In this document: positions 35,623 through 44,683 of the stretch, piece by piece
Layout: every line of letters starts with the position of its first letter
How positions within the stretch are numbered: the first letter of the stretch is position 1
Assembly: GCA_903929755.1 (NCBI GenBank)
Contig: CAIYVZ010000207.1
Location: forward strand, 27,758-91,757
DNA: 64,000 nucleotides
DNA from: an uncultured Acidobacteriia bacterium
GTDB lineage: Bacteria > Acidobacteriota > Terriglobia > Bryobacterales > Bryobacteraceae
Reading direction: 5' to 3'
Notes under the pieces: model-generated
Database searches by the model: none
What the model was told of the DNA's origin: nothing
The model's input: only the letters and a program-made list of their open reading frames with translations
Translations under genes and position numbers: made by a program

Positions 35623-35748
35623 ATGTTTCGCGCCCCACCAGCCAACTCCCGAAGTTCTGCCACGCTCTCGTACGGAACAACCTTCGCCGGGCGTCAGCAT
35701 CTTCGCCGCAAGGTCCCTGCCAGAACGTCACCGAGCGTTTCCCATCAT

Positions 35749-35788
35749 CGCCACCAAACTGTGGTCCGCATCCCCGCGGCGCTCGCCC
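35749..35788. repeat. Right copy of the ~40-bp imperfect direct repeat
   Basis: The shared 18-bp core lies at 35758-35775, followed by GGCGCTCGCCC. Bases 35623-35748 before it show no gene. The aminotransferase gene ends 20 bp to the right. The pair of repeats brackets the unknown secreted protein gene and its terminator. Confidence 0.75.
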
Positions 35789-35807
35789 CCGCTCTATCCC
35801 GACAGTG

Positions 35808-36935
35808 TCAGTAGCTCGCCAGTTCCGCCAGAACCCGATCAATATCCCCCGGCGAAATGTAGAAGTGCGGCGCAAAACGAACCCAGCCCTGCCGGGGCGC
35901 GGCGATAATCCCCTTGTCCTTCAGGTTCCGCACCATCATGGTCGATTCCACCCCGGCCTTCCGAACCGAGACGATCCCCGAACCAGTCTCCGCCGTCCGC
36001 GCGCACGCCAGTTCGTACCCCAGAGCTTCCGCGCCCTGCGCGAGTTGATCGCCAAGACCCTGCACCGCCGGGCGGATGTTCTCGATTCCCACCTCCAGCA
36101 GCAGTTCCAGCGCAGCACGAACCCCGTAACACCCGATCGTATTCAAAGTCCCCGATTCATACCGACCCGCGTCGGCCCGCAGCGTCATATCTCGCGACGC
36201 GTAGTCCGCATAGTGGGCGAAATTGGTCCAGCCGATCTGTACGGGCAGCACTTCATCCAGCCTCGATTCCCGCACATACAGCACGGCGCAGCCCTCAGGC
36301 CCCAGCATCCATTTATGCGCATCCGCCGCCAGTGAATCGATATGCGCGGCCTCCACGTCGATCGGAAACGCCCCCATACCCTGAATGGCATCCACAAAGT
36401 AGAAGCAACCCCGCCGTCGGCAGATTTCACCAATCGCGTTCAGGTCCACCCGGTGACCGTTCAGGTAATTCACGTAACTGATCGCCAGCAGGCGTGCACC
36501 CTTCGCGGCTTCATCAATCTTATCGAGCGAATCGAAGATAGAGAGCCACCGAACTTCCACACCCTGTTCCTGTTCCAGCTTCTTCCACGGGAACAGGTTT
36601 GCCGGAAACTCCTCGTGGAAGCAGACCATCACGTCGCCGCGCTTCCAGGCAATCCCGGTGGCCACAATCGCGATGCCTTCCGACGTATTCTTCGTGATCG
36701 CGATCTCGTGTGGCTTCGCGTTAATCAGGCGAGCGGTCGCGCTGCGGACGCCCGCATAAGTCGCCATCCAGTTGCCGTAGTGGAAGCTTCCATAGTCGAG
36801 CACGTCCTGCGCCAGGTGCTGCATCGCCTCGGCGCATTTCCGGCTCACCGGCGCCACCGCCGCATGGTTCATATAAGTCAGGTTCTTCGTTACCGGGAAC
36901 TGCTCCCGGTACTTTTCCCACACAGGAAGACTCAA
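35808..36935 (-). CDS. PLP-dependent class V aminotransferase (NifS/isopenicillin epimerase-like)
   Basis: This 375-residue enzyme has the fold type I PLP domain. The lysine that forms the internal aldimine lies in LAADAHKWMLGPEG, preceded by the Asp-containing YFVDAIQGMGAFPID. Residues near the N-terminus (YMNHAAVAPVS) match cysteine desulfurase-like members that lack the catalytic Cys loop. Substrates of such enzymes include isopenicillin N and aromatic or sulfur amino acids; the one used here is unknown. The ATG overlaps the stop of the peptide transporter gene, so amino acids from imported peptides could be its substrates, as inference. Confidence 0.88.
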   Translation of the reverse strand: MSLPVWEKYREQFPVTKNLTYMNHAAVAPVSRKCAEAMQHLAQDVLDYGSFHYGNWMATYAGVRSATARLINAKPHEIAITKNTSEGIAIVATGIAWKRGDVMVCFHEEFPANLFPWKKLEQEQGVEVRWLSIFDSLDKIDEAAKGARLLAISYVNYLNGHRVDLNAIGEICRRRGCFYFVDAIQGMGAFPIDVEAAHIDSLAADAHKWMLGPEGCAVLYVRESRLDEVLPVQIGWTNFAHYADYASRDMTLRADAGRYESGTLNTIGCYGVRAALELLLEVGIENIRPAVQGLGDQLAQGAEALGYELACARTAETGSGIVSVRKAGVESTMMVRNLKDKGIIAAPRQGWVRFAPHFYISPGDIDRVLAELASY

Positions 36936-38410
36936 TTTACACCTTCCGACAGATTCTTCATCGGCTTAATCAGGAACAAGAGAATAACGGAAAGTACGAT
37001 GCAGAAGCCTGCCACAATGCCGAACAGGGCCGGTAGCGGGAACGATTCGTAAACCGAGGCCAGCCGCCCTCCAATGAAGTTTCCCACCGACGTGGCCAGG
37101 AACCAAACCCCCATCACCATCCCCATGGCCCGCGCCGGCGCCAGTTTCGTCATCGCGCTCAGGCCCACCGGACTCAGGCACAGTTCGCCAACGGTGTGCA
37201 GCAGATACGTCAGGGTCAGCCACCACGGGCTGACAGCGTTGGCGGAAGCCACCGGAATCAGAATCGCGAAGCCGAGGCCCACAAACAGCAGTCCAATGGA
37301 AAACTTGGCCGTGCTGGTGGGTTCCTTTTTTCCAAGCCGGATCCACAGCCAGGCGAACAGGGGCGCCAGGCCAAACACCATGAACAGTGAATTGAACGAC
37401 TGGAAGTAACTGGCCCGGAAGAGGCCCCAGAGCGGGAAGTCCCAGGCATGCAGATTCGTGTTGCGTTCGGCGAAAAGGTTCAGCGTGGAGCCAGCCTGTT
37501 CAAACGCGGACCAGAAGAGCGCGGCAGCGATGAACAGCACGAAAATTGCCAGAAAGCGCTTGCGTTCGGCAGCGAAACTCTTCGAGGTCAGCAGCCAGCC
37601 AAAGAATATCGCCACCACCAGGAACAGCGAAACGCCGAAGATATCGGACAAGCCTTCCGCGGAAACCGTGATCAACCCGCTCGCGCTCGCCACCGCGACC
37701 GCCGCCACCACACCGCCCGTAATCATCATCACTTTGCGGAACATCGCGGCCTCTGCGGGCGTGCCCACATGGGTGAGTCCGGCGTTACCCAGGTAGCGCC
37801 CACCCAGCGAGTATTGGATTACGCCCAGCGTCATGCCAATGCCTGCGGCCAGGAACCCGTAGTGCCAGTCATAGTTCTCGCCCAGGTACCCGCAAACCAG
37901 CGGCGAGAGCAGGGCCCCCATATTGATCCCCATATAGAAAATAGAAAACCCGGAATCGCGCCGTTTGTCTTCCGCCGAATAGAGAGCCCCCACCATGGTG
38001 CTGATATTCGGTTTCAGCAAACCCGTGCCGAAAATGATGATCGCCAGGCCCGCGTAAAACGTTTGGATGCGGGGGAAAGCCAGGCAGTATTCGCCGATGG
38101 CTATCAGGATCCCGCCCCACAGCACGGCTTTGCGTTGCCCGCAAATGTTGTCTGCCACCCAGCCGCCCGGCAGCGTCGCCAGGTAAGCCAGCGCCGTGTA
38201 CATGCCGTAAACAGCTCCGGCACGCGAGGTGGGGAACCCCAGGCCGCCATGCTGTACGGTCGCCGTCATGAACAGGATCAGTAAGGCCCTCATGCCGTAG
38301 TAACTAAAGCGCTCCCACATCTCTGTAAAGAACAGCGTGGAGAGCCCGAGCGGGTGTCCAAAGAACGCCTTATCCCAGCGGGAGGCGTCATGACCGGATT
38401 CTGTTGGCAT
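36932..38410 (-). CDS. Proton-dependent oligopeptide transporter (POT/PTR2 family)
   Basis: This 492-residue MFS protein has 12-14 membrane helices. The POT signature ExxERFxYYG is present as FTEMWERFSYYGMRALL near the N-terminus. The second signature is seen around FSIFYMGINMGALLSPLVCGYLGE. It should import di- and tripeptides using the proton gradient. It precedes the class V aminotransferase with a 4-bp overlap and diverges from the YkgJ gene, whose start lies close by. Confidence 0.93.
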   Translation of the reverse strand: MPTESGHDASRWDKAFFGHPLGLSTLFFTEMWERFSYYGMRALLILFMTATVQHGGLGFPTSRAGAVYGMYTALAYLATLPGGWVADNICGQRKAVLWGGILIAIGEYCLAFPRIQTFYAGLAIIIFGTGLLKPNISTMVGALYSAEDKRRDSGFSIFYMGINMGALLSPLVCGYLGENYDWHYGFLAAGIGMTLGVIQYSLGGRYLGNAGLTHVGTPAEAAMFRKVMMITGGVVAAVAVASASGLITVSAEGLSDIFGVSLFLVVAIFFGWLLTSKSFAAERKRFLAIFVLFIAAALFWSAFEQAGSTLNLFAERNTNLHAWDFPLWGLFRASYFQSFNSLFMVFGLAPLFAWLWIRLGKKEPTSTAKFSIGLLFVGLGFAILIPVASANAVSPWWLTLTYLLHTVGELCLSPVGLSAMTKLAPARAMGMVMGVWFLATSVGNFIGGRLASVYESFPLPALFGIVAGFCIVLSVILLFLIKPMKNLSEGVN

Positions 38411-38454
38411 TCAGATTATTCTCGCAGGTTCACCCACAGGAGATACTGGGAACA

Positions 38455-38979
38455 GTGATAACTGATCTGGTCCAGATCCAGCGCCTGGGTGAAAAGAAGG
38501 TGCCGGAGAACGAAAAATTCCGCCGCCACATGAAAGTCCACGATTTTCCGGAGCGCCGCTTCCGCAGCGTTGCCCTGGATTTCGAAGAGAAAATAGATTG
38601 CCGTGCCTGTGGCAACTGCTGCAAGGTGGCCGAAACCGACGTCACCAAACGTGACACGGAGCGGCTGGCGAAGTACCTGAAAATCACGCCCCGCCAGTTC
38701 ACCGCACAGTACACGACGCCTTCCGCGCAGGACGAAGCAGACATCATCCTGCGCCGCAACGAGCACGGCTGTATCTTCCTCGATGGCAACGACTGCACCA
38801 TTTACGATGCGCGGCCCGATACCTGCCGGGATTTCCCGCACCTCGTCCGCGGCGCCGGTTCCATCCAAAGTCGCATGTGGCAAATGGTCGACCGGGCCAC
38901 CTACTGCCCCATCGTCTACAACACTTTGGAAGAGTGGAAGGTGATTGTGGGTTTCGGCAAGAAGCAAATGGGGCTGTAA
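38455..38979 (+). CDS. YkgJ-family cysteine cluster protein
   Basis: This 174-residue protein carries the CxxCxxCC motif (CRACGNCC) and later Cys residues in HGCIFLDGNDCTIYDARPDTCRDFPH, the typical YkgJ arrangement. The family probably binds a metal or an iron-sulfur cluster; its function is unknown. GTG at 38455 is chosen because the frame extension before it overlaps the divergent transporter start. AGGAG lies upstream, somewhat far. The N-terminal domain before the Cys cluster is about 60 residues. Confidence 0.85.
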   Translation: MITDLVQIQRLGEKKVPENEKFRRHMKVHDFPERRFRSVALDFEEKIDCRACGNCCKVAETDVTKRDTERLAKYLKITPRQFTAQYTTPSAQDEADIILRRNEHGCIFLDGNDCTIYDARPDTCRDFPHLVRGAGSIQSRMWQMVDRATYCPIVYNTLEEWKVIVGFGKKQMGL

Positions 38980-38995
38980 ACGGCAGCAGCGCCCT

Positions 38996-39883
38996 TTAAT
39001 CGACCGGGAACCCCTGGGCTTTCAGGAACTTCTTAATCGCACCATAGACGGCCACATTCTGGGGCGCGCTGAAGTTTCCGTGCTTCCCGCCCGGTACCGT
39101 GAAGAGGTCATTCTTCACGCCCACCTTGTCGAGAGCTGCTTTCAGGCGGATGCTGTGTTGATACGGCACCGTCGGGTCCGCATCGCCATGAATCATCAGC
39201 GTGGGTGGACCACCAGCGCGCACATATTCCAGCGGCGACACTCGTTTGGCGATCTCCCCGCGATTTACCGCTGCACCCAGCCACGCCACCGTGTAGGTCT
39301 TCAGGTTCGTGCCTTCCATCAGATCGTTCACGTCGGTGATGCCGTACCAGTCGATAATGGCCGCCACTTTCGGCAGCGCAACGCCCGGGCATTGCCGGTC
39401 CAGACCTGCTGCTTCAGGGATCATGGCGGTCGTCATCGCCAAATGCCCGCCTGCGGAATCACCTGACGTCACCAGACGGTTCAGGTCGATATGGTGCTGC
39501 CGCGCGTTTGCTCCCACCCAGCGCAGCGCGCAAAGGCAATCTTCCACCGCCGCCGGAGCGGGTGAAACCTTCGCCAGCCGATACTCCACATTCACTACAT
39601 TCCAGCCCATTTCGAAGTAGGGGATCAGCTTGTTCAGAACGGCTTCTTTGGTCCCGCCCGTCCACCCGCCGCCATGGATGAAAATCAACGTCGGCTGCGC
39701 ATCCTGCACATCACGCCGTTCATACAGATCCAGTTTCGCTTCGTAGCCGTTGGCCACCAAATAAGTAATGTTTGGCTGGACGGCGTACCGGTTGCCGAAC
39801 TCCAGGGTCCAGTTGGACGCTTGCGCAAAGGCTACAGGGGCCAGCAGTAAAGCCGACAGTAAAAAGATTCCGAAGCGTTTCAT
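38996..39883 (-). CDS. Exported alpha/beta-hydrolase (BD-FAE/esterase type)
   Basis: This 295-residue protein has a signal peptide (1-21, LLLAPVAFAQA), followed by an esterase/lipase domain. The oxyanion motif HGGGWTGG, the nucleophile elbow GDSAGGH, a downstream HGDADPTVPY with the acidic residue and GGKHGNF with the catalytic His are all present. It probably removes acyl or feruloyl/acetyl groups from plant polysaccharides or lipids outside the cytoplasm. It lies 24 bp after the TIM-barrel gene on the same strand. Confidence 0.87.
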   Translation of the reverse strand: MKRFGIFLLSALLLAPVAFAQASNWTLEFGNRYAVQPNITYLVANGYEAKLDLYERRDVQDAQPTLIFIHGGGWTGGTKEAVLNKLIPYFEMGWNVVNVEYRLAKVSPAPAAVEDCLCALRWVGANARQHHIDLNRLVTSGDSAGGHLAMTTAMIPEAAGLDRQCPGVALPKVAAIIDWYGITDVNDLMEGTNLKTYTVAWLGAAVNRGEIAKRVSPLEYVRAGGPPTLMIHGDADPTVPYQHSIRLKAALDKVGVKNDLFTVPGGKHGNFSAPQNVAVYGAIKKFLKAQGFPVD

Positions 39884-39907
39884 AGTTCCGCACCATTCTA
39901 TTGCACT

Positions 39908-40798
39908 TTAGAGGACGTCGGCGGCACGCATCACCGCTTCCGCCTTTTCACGGATTCGGCGCGCCACTTCATACGGGTCCCCATTTTGGTATTTGGGATA
40001 GAACAACTCCACCGAGAGTGGCCCCGCATATCCCTTTGCCGCCAGTGCCTGCAGGATTCGGGGCAGGGGAGACACGCCCTCTCCCGGAATCTCTCGCGTC
40101 GAATTATCCAGCATCTCTCGGGGCAGATCCGGCACGTCCTGAAAATGTACGTGGTGAATCTCTCCCGCCCGAATCAGCTCCAGATCCTCGAATTTACTCA
40201 GGCCTGCCTGGAAGTGGTAGCAGTCCAGCATGGGCCGGACCTGGGCGTGCGCCGCCTCCCGCGTCATCTTCAGAACCGTCGGCAGGGTCCCGATAAACGT
40301 AGAACCCCTCATGAACTCCGGCATCAGCGTGATTGGATACTGCTTCGCGATTTCTCCCGCTTCCCGCATGTTGTCCACGCCGCGCTTGTAGTCGTCTTCG
40401 GTGTACTTACCTCCCCCAGGGCTCGGACACACCATGCGGTCTGCGCCCAGGGCAACGGCGGATTCCGCAGCCCGCTTCATGTCTTCCATAGCCTGAGCGC
40501 GCGCAGGACCCGGTTCCCACAGACCCCGCACCCCACCACTCGAAACCGCCTTCATCCCCAGATCCGAAAGCAGTCGCCGCGCTGCCGCCATGCTCTCCGC
40601 TTTCACGAACGGATCGAGGTGCGCGCCGATCACTTCCACAGAGTGGACGCCCGCCTTCGAGTAGCCTTCCAGTGACTTCCGGTATCCGGCAGCTGCCGAA
40701 GTAGTCTGGTGCAGGCACACCTGCATCTTGCCCGTGGCTGCGCGCAGGGGTGCAAGCGCTGCCAGTCCCGTAATTAGTAAATTCCGCCGGTCGATCAT
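39908..40798 (-). CDS. Exported TIM-barrel sugar isomerase/epimerase-like protein
   Basis: This 296-residue protein belongs to the AP endonuclease 2/xylose isomerase-like superfamily. Metal ligands are suggested by MLDCYHFQ, the Glu in LMPEFMRG and IHHVHFQDVP, with a final Glu in LSVELFYP. A leader with an Arg pair (IDRRNLLITGLAALAPL) suggests Tat export, which suits a metal enzyme folded before transport. The ATG at 40798 starts this leader. Such exported epimerases are common in acidobacteria and planctomycetes, with unknown sugar substrates. Confidence 0.8.
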   Translation of the reverse strand: MIDRRNLLITGLAALAPLRAATGKMQVCLHQTTSAAAGYRKSLEGYSKAGVHSVEVIGAHLDPFVKAESMAAARRLLSDLGMKAVSSGGVRGLWEPGPARAQAMEDMKRAAESAVALGADRMVCPSPGGGKYTEDDYKRGVDNMREAGEIAKQYPITLMPEFMRGSTFIGTLPTVLKMTREAAHAQVRPMLDCYHFQAGLSKFEDLELIRAGEIHHVHFQDVPDLPREMLDNSTREIPGEGVSPLPRILQALAAKGYAGPLSVELFYPKYQNGDPYEVARRIREKAEAVMRAADVL

Positions 40799-40996
40799 TC
40801 GATTACCATATCCCACAGGAGTGCAGCAGAACAGCTTGCCGCTTTTCTGGCCCGCTTTTCTCGCCCGCTTTTCTGAAGAAGTATACGCCGGAAATTCAGG
40901 CACGCGCAGTGGCGATTCTCAACCGCCCGGAAGAGCTGGCTGGACCCGCCCCCGCCGCCCCTCCAAACAGGCGCAACGGTGCTATCCTGCGTTTGC

Positions 40997-41638
40997 GTGA
41001 CCCCGACAAGCACTCCCAACTGGTGGGCCAACGGCCTCATCTTCGAAAACTGCAATTGCCAGTTGGTCTGCCCCGGTCACATGCATTTTGACCAGTTGTG
41101 CACACACGAACGCTGCCTCGGTTACTGGGCCATTCGCATTGATGCGGGCCAATTCGGCGGCATCCCGCTGGCAGGTCTTCGCGCCGTCATTGCGTTCGAT
41201 ACCCCGCAGCACATGATCTCCGGGAACTGGACCGAGATCCTCCTCATCGACGAAACCGCTACTCCCGACCAACGCGCCGCCCTCCAATCCATTCTGTCCG
41301 GCCGGGCCGGAGGCCCCTGGGAAGTCCTCGCCCGCTTTGTCTCTACCTGGCTCGAAACTCGCTATCCGCCAATCGAGTTCTCGGGTGACGAGATCACGAA
41401 GACCGTTTCCATCCCCGGCCTTCTGAAATCCGTGGTCACTCGGATCCGGGGCCGCGACCGCAGCAAGCCCGTGCTGTTCGAAAACATTTTCAATCAGATC
41501 CACGCTCCCACTCAGGTCCTCGCCACCGGGGAAACCCAGTACGATGATGGCGTGATCCGAATCGCCACCACTCGAAGCCACGGCCTTTTCTCCAACTTTG
41601 AGTGGCGCGTCACCCAGCTTGAAAAAGCGGCTTCCTGA
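40997..41638 (+). CDS. DUF1326 protein
   Basis: This 213-residue protein matches DUF1326, which begins with a Cys-containing N-terminus (here WANGLIFENCNCQLVCPGHMHF, residues 10-31 in part). Conserved HER-like and GNWTEILLID segments follow. It is usually found next to DUF2182, as here, which suggests joint function. The GTG at 40997 is chosen over upstream in-frame codons because TATCCT lies 8 nt before it and no Shine-Dalgarno sequence is seen. Function is unknown; the family has been suspected of metal binding because of the Cys pattern. Confidence 0.85.
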   Translation: MTPTSTPNWWANGLIFENCNCQLVCPGHMHFDQLCTHERCLGYWAIRIDAGQFGGIPLAGLRAVIAFDTPQHMISGNWTEILLIDETATPDQRAALQSILSGRAGGPWEVLARFVSTWLETRYPPIEFSGDEITKTVSIPGLLKSVVTRIRGRDRSKPVLFENIFNQIHAPTQVLATGETQYDDGVIRIATTRSHGLFSNFEWRVTQLEKAAS

Positions 41639-41639
41639 C

Positions 41640-42377
41640 ATGCCACTCGCCCGCATCCACAAAGCCATCCTCCTGGCAATGTCCGGCACCGTAATGCTCG
41701 CTGGCTGGATCTGGCTCCTTCGGTTGCCGCCCCACCACCTCCACGCAGCCCTCCTCCAACCCCACGGCGCAACGTTAGCGCTGGTCCCCTTTCTCTCCTC
41801 CGTCATCATGTGGCAGGCCATGACCATCGCGATGATGACGCCCCCCACGCTCAACTGGCTCTTCGCTTTCGCCGCCCTGTTCGGCCCCGGCGAATCCCGC
41901 CGCATGTATCTTGCGATAGCCGCCTTCGCCTCCGGCTCCCTGCTCGTCTGGCTCGGTTACAGCATCCTCGGGTCTCTTCTCCAGCTGGCGCTCCAGAATG
42001 CAAAGTTTCTCGATCACGACGGCAAACTCCCCTCCGCCGCCGCCGGTCTCGTCCTGATCGGCGCAGGCATCGTTCACTTCACGCCCCTCAGCCGTTCCTG
42101 CCTCCGCCAATGCCGGAACCCTCTCACGTACCTGATGACAAAGTGGAATAACGGTCCTCGCAGCGGTTTCCGTCTGGGCCTGACCCACGGCGCTTACTGC
42201 GTGGGCTGCTGCTGGGCGCTGATGCTGACCGGCTTCGCCATGGGCCTGATGAACCTCCTGTGGATGGCCTTCCTCACCGTCCTGGTCGCCCTCGAAAAGC
42301 TGCTGCCCTATGGCGACCACGTCGCAAATATCTGCGCCGCAGCCATGATCGCCTGGGGCGCGTTCCTGCTTTTCTAA
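41640..42377 (+). CDS. DUF2182 predicted metal-binding integral membrane protein
   Basis: This 245-residue protein has six to seven hydrophobic segments. Family motifs include the Met-rich AMTIAMMTPP, the Arg and Cys in SRSCLRQCRNP, the HGAYCVGCCWALM helix and a C-terminal EKLLPYGDHVA. These Met, Cys and His residues within the membrane suggest metal binding, hence the usual description. It starts one base after the DUF1326 stop, so the two proteins are made together. Confidence 0.9.
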   Translation: MPLARIHKAILLAMSGTVMLAGWIWLLRLPPHHLHAALLQPHGATLALVPFLSSVIMWQAMTIAMMTPPTLNWLFAFAALFGPGESRRMYLAIAAFASGSLLVWLGYSILGSLLQLALQNAKFLDHDGKLPSAAAGLVLIGAGIVHFTPLSRSCLRQCRNPLTYLMTKWNNGPRSGFRLGLTHGAYCVGCCWALMLTGFAMGLMNLLWMAFLTVLVALEKLLPYGDHVANICAAAMIAWGAFLLF

Positions 42378-42413
42378 CGCAGATACCGCTTCCGCAGTAC
42401 GGTTACAGGTTGT

Positions 42414-42447
42414 TCCACGTGCTGCTCCACGTGCTGCTCCACGTGCC
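42414..42447. repeat. 12-bp tandem repeat with three CACGTG palindromes
   Basis: The unit TCCACGTGCTGC starts at 42414, 42426 and 42438 (the last incomplete). Each copy contains the palindrome CACGTG, at 42416-42421, 42428-42433 and 42440-42445, so the palindromes recur every 12 bp. It sits 140-170 bp upstream of pgk, in a gap of 208 bp that shows no other gene. Confidence 0.85.
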
Positions 42448-42585
42448 CGATCATGAGGAACGCCGCGCCCCGCCAAAGTCCGGATTGTATTCTTTTGCTG
42501 CAGGGCTTCTGCGGCAGGAACGTCATCGTTCTAACCGGCTACTGGCGACGATTTTTCGCCCGTTTGCTAACCTTGAAGTTTCACC

Positions 42586-43752
42586 ATGAAACTCTCCATT
42601 CAGGATCTTCAGCTCAGCGGGAAACGTGTCTTCATTCGTGTGGACTTCAACGTCCCGCTCGCCAACGGCGGCACCGAAATCACCAGCGATAAGCGCATCC
42701 GTGCGTCGCTCCCCACCATTCAGTACGTCCTCGAACACGGTGCCGGCGTGGTTCTCGCTTCCCACCTCGGTCGCCCCAAGGGCAAGCGTAATCCGGAAAT
42801 GAGCATGGCCCCCGTCGCTGCGAAACTCGCCGAACTCCTGGGCAAGCCCGTGAAACTCGCCCCCGATTGCATCGGCGCCGAAGTCGTCGCTATGCTGCCC
42901 GCCCCCGGTGAAGTCCTCCTCCTCGAAAACCTCCGCTACCATTCGGAAGAAGAAGCCAATGACCCCGGCTTCTCCGCTGAACTCGCCAAGCTCTGCGACG
43001 TTTACGTCAATGACGCTTTCGGTTCCGCGCACCGCGCCCATGCCTCCACCGCCGGTATGATCCAGTTCGTCCCCCAGGCCGCGGCCGGTCTGCTGATGGA
43101 CCTGGAACTCAAGTACCTCGGCAAGGCCACCACCAACCCCGACCGCCCCTGTGTCGCCCTCATCGGCGGCGCCAAGGTTTCAGACAAAATCGAGATGATC
43201 GAGAACCTGGCCAAAGTTGTCGATACTCTGCTCATCGGCGGCGCCATGGCCTACACGTTCCTCCGCGCGCAGGGTCTGCCCACCGGCAAGTCTCTCGTGG
43301 AAGAAGACAAGATCGATCTCGCGAAGTCCCTTCTCGCGAACCTCGGCAGCAAGCTGATGCTGCCCGTTGACCACGTCGTCTCTGCCGAATTCAAGGCGGG
43401 CGCGGACAACCAAACCGTTACCGAAATCCCGGCCGACAAAATGGCTCTCGACATCGGCCAGAAGACCATCGACGCTTATGCCGCTGTGATCGCCGCGTCG
43501 AAGACCGTCATCTGGAACGGTCCCATGGGCGTCTTCGAAATGCCGCCCTTCGACCACGGTACCGTTTCGCTCGCCAAAGCCGTTGCCAACTCCGGCGCTA
43601 TCTCCGTCGTCGGTGGGGGTGATTCCGAGAAGGCCATCAAGGTCGCCGGCGTCAGCGCCCGGATCACCCACGTTTCCACAGGTGGCGGCGCTTCGCTCGA
43701 ATTCCTCTCCGGCATTGAACTGCCCGGCGTGGCTGCGCTCACCGACAAATAA
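42586..43752 (+). CDS. pgk: Phosphoglycerate kinase
   Basis: This glycolytic enzyme makes ATP and 3-phosphoglycerate from 1,3-bisphosphoglycerate. The 388-residue length is standard. The N-terminal substrate site shows [11 protein letters not shown] (14-24) and [10 protein letters not shown], and the hinge-region SAHRAHAST is present. The nucleotide domain has [12 protein letters not shown] and the C-terminal [11 protein letters not shown] and [11 protein letters not shown]. It stands alone, without gapdh or tpi beside it. No Shine-Dalgarno sequence was recognised. Confidence 0.96.
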   Translation: MKLSIQDLQLSGKRVFIRVDFNVPLANGGTEITSDKRIRASLPTIQYVLEHGAGVVLASHLGRPKGKRNPEMSMAPVAAKLAELLGKPVKLAPDCIGAEVVAMLPAPGEVLLLENLRYHSEEEANDPGFSAELAKLCDVYVNDAFGSAHRAHASTAGMIQFVPQAAAGLLMDLELKYLGKATTNPDRPCVALIGGAKVSDKIEMIENLAKVVDTLLIGGAMAYTFLRAQGLPTGKSLVEEDKIDLAKSLLANLGSKLMLPVDHVVSAEFKAGADNQTVTEIPADKMALDIGQKTIDAYAAVIAASKTVIWNGPMGVFEMPPFDHGTVSLAKAVANSGAISVVGGGDSEKAIKVAGVSARITHVSTGGGASLEFLSGIELPGVAALTDK

Positions 43753-43762
43753 GCTTTTGCGA

Positions 43763-43768
43763 TAAAGT
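43763..43768 (+). promoter_or_regulatory. -10-like element of the RraA-family gene
   Basis: TAAAGT, within GATAAAGT, lies 7 nt upstream of the ATG at 43776. This is the same leaderless spacing seen at several other genes. No -35 box or Shine-Dalgarno sequence is evident. Confidence 0.35.
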
Positions 43769-43775
43769 AACTGCC

Positions 43776-44681
43776 ATGAACCGTAAGATGGCAGTTCTCC
43801 TGTTTGTGGGGGCGTGCGCTTCCGCCTCCGCCCAGGTCGCAATGCTGACTCGCGACCAGCTCGTCAAATACACCGAGGCCTGGAAAGGGGAACGTTTCCC
43901 CGATGGCCGCCCCAAAGTGAGCGATAAGCTCATGAAAAAAATGGACGGTCTTTCCGCCGAAGAGGTTTGGGCTGTGTTGCCCGGCGAGGGCTATCGCAAT
44001 CAGTACGAGGGCAACTTTCAGGTTCTCCATCCGGAGAAAAAACTGATCGGCCGGGCCTTTACCGTCCAGTTCATGCCCACCCGCCCCGACATGAAAGGGC
44101 CCAACGAAGCGGACGCGAAAGCCAAAGGTCTTCGTGACAACAGCAATCAGCGGGCCCTCGACATGCTCCAGGAAGGCGACGTCATCGTGGCCGATATCTT
44201 CGGCAAGATTGAAGGCGGCACGTTGGTCGGCGATAACCTGGCCACCTGGATCTACGCCGTCACGCACCGCGGCATGGTCGTCGATGGCGCCATCCGGGAT
44301 CTCGACGGCATCTTCCCCATCAATATGGGCGCCTATTTCCGCGGCGTGCATCCCACCCCCATCTCGCCCGAAGTCATGATCACCGGCATCAATGTGCCCA
44401 TCCGCATCGGCCAGGCCACAGTGCTGCCCGGTGACGTTGTCTTCGGGGACCGCGAAGGCGTCTACTTTGTGCCGCCCCATCTGGTGGAGAAAGTTTTAGA
44501 TAAGGCTGATGAAACCCACATCCACGATGATTGGACGCAGGACAAGTTCATTCACGAAACCAGCAAGTACAAATCGAGCGATATCTACGGCTCGCCCCGC
44601 GATCCCAAACTGAAGGCCGAATACGCCGACTATCTGAAGAAGAAGCTCGACGAACTCCACGCCAAAGAAGGTAAGAAGTAA
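43776..44681 (+). CDS. Exported RraA-family protein
   Basis: This 301-residue protein has a signal peptide (1-19, LLFVGACASASAQ) and a RraA/HMG-aldolase fold. Motifs: GDVIVADIFGKIEGGTLVGD, then AVTHRGMVVDGAIRD, where the Asp and Arg bind metal and ligand in the oxaloacetate decarboxylase/HMG aldolase members. Export is unusual, because RraA itself is a cytosolic RNase E inhibitor; an aldolase-like role is more likely here. Its stop codon lies in the target duplication of the IS256 element, so its original terminator is now 1.4 kb away. Confidence 0.85.
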   Translation: MNRKMAVLLFVGACASASAQVAMLTRDQLVKYTEAWKGERFPDGRPKVSDKLMKKMDGLSAEEVWAVLPGEGYRNQYEGNFQVLHPEKKLIGRAFTVQFMPTRPDMKGPNEADAKAKGLRDNSNQRALDMLQEGDVIVADIFGKIEGGTLVGDNLATWIYAVTHRGMVVDGAIRDLDGIFPINMGAYFRGVHPTPISPEVMITGINVPIRIGQATVLPGDVVFGDREGVYFVPPHLVEKVLDKADETHIHDDWTQDKFIHETSKYKSSDIYGSPRDPKLKAEYADYLKKKLDELHAKEGKK

Positions 44682-44683
44682 CC

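Noticed and set aside
35583..36335. Rightward frame of 250 codons overlapping the terminator and aminotransferase
   Set aside because: Begins within the terminator and is mostly antisense to the aminotransferase gene; no domain pattern.
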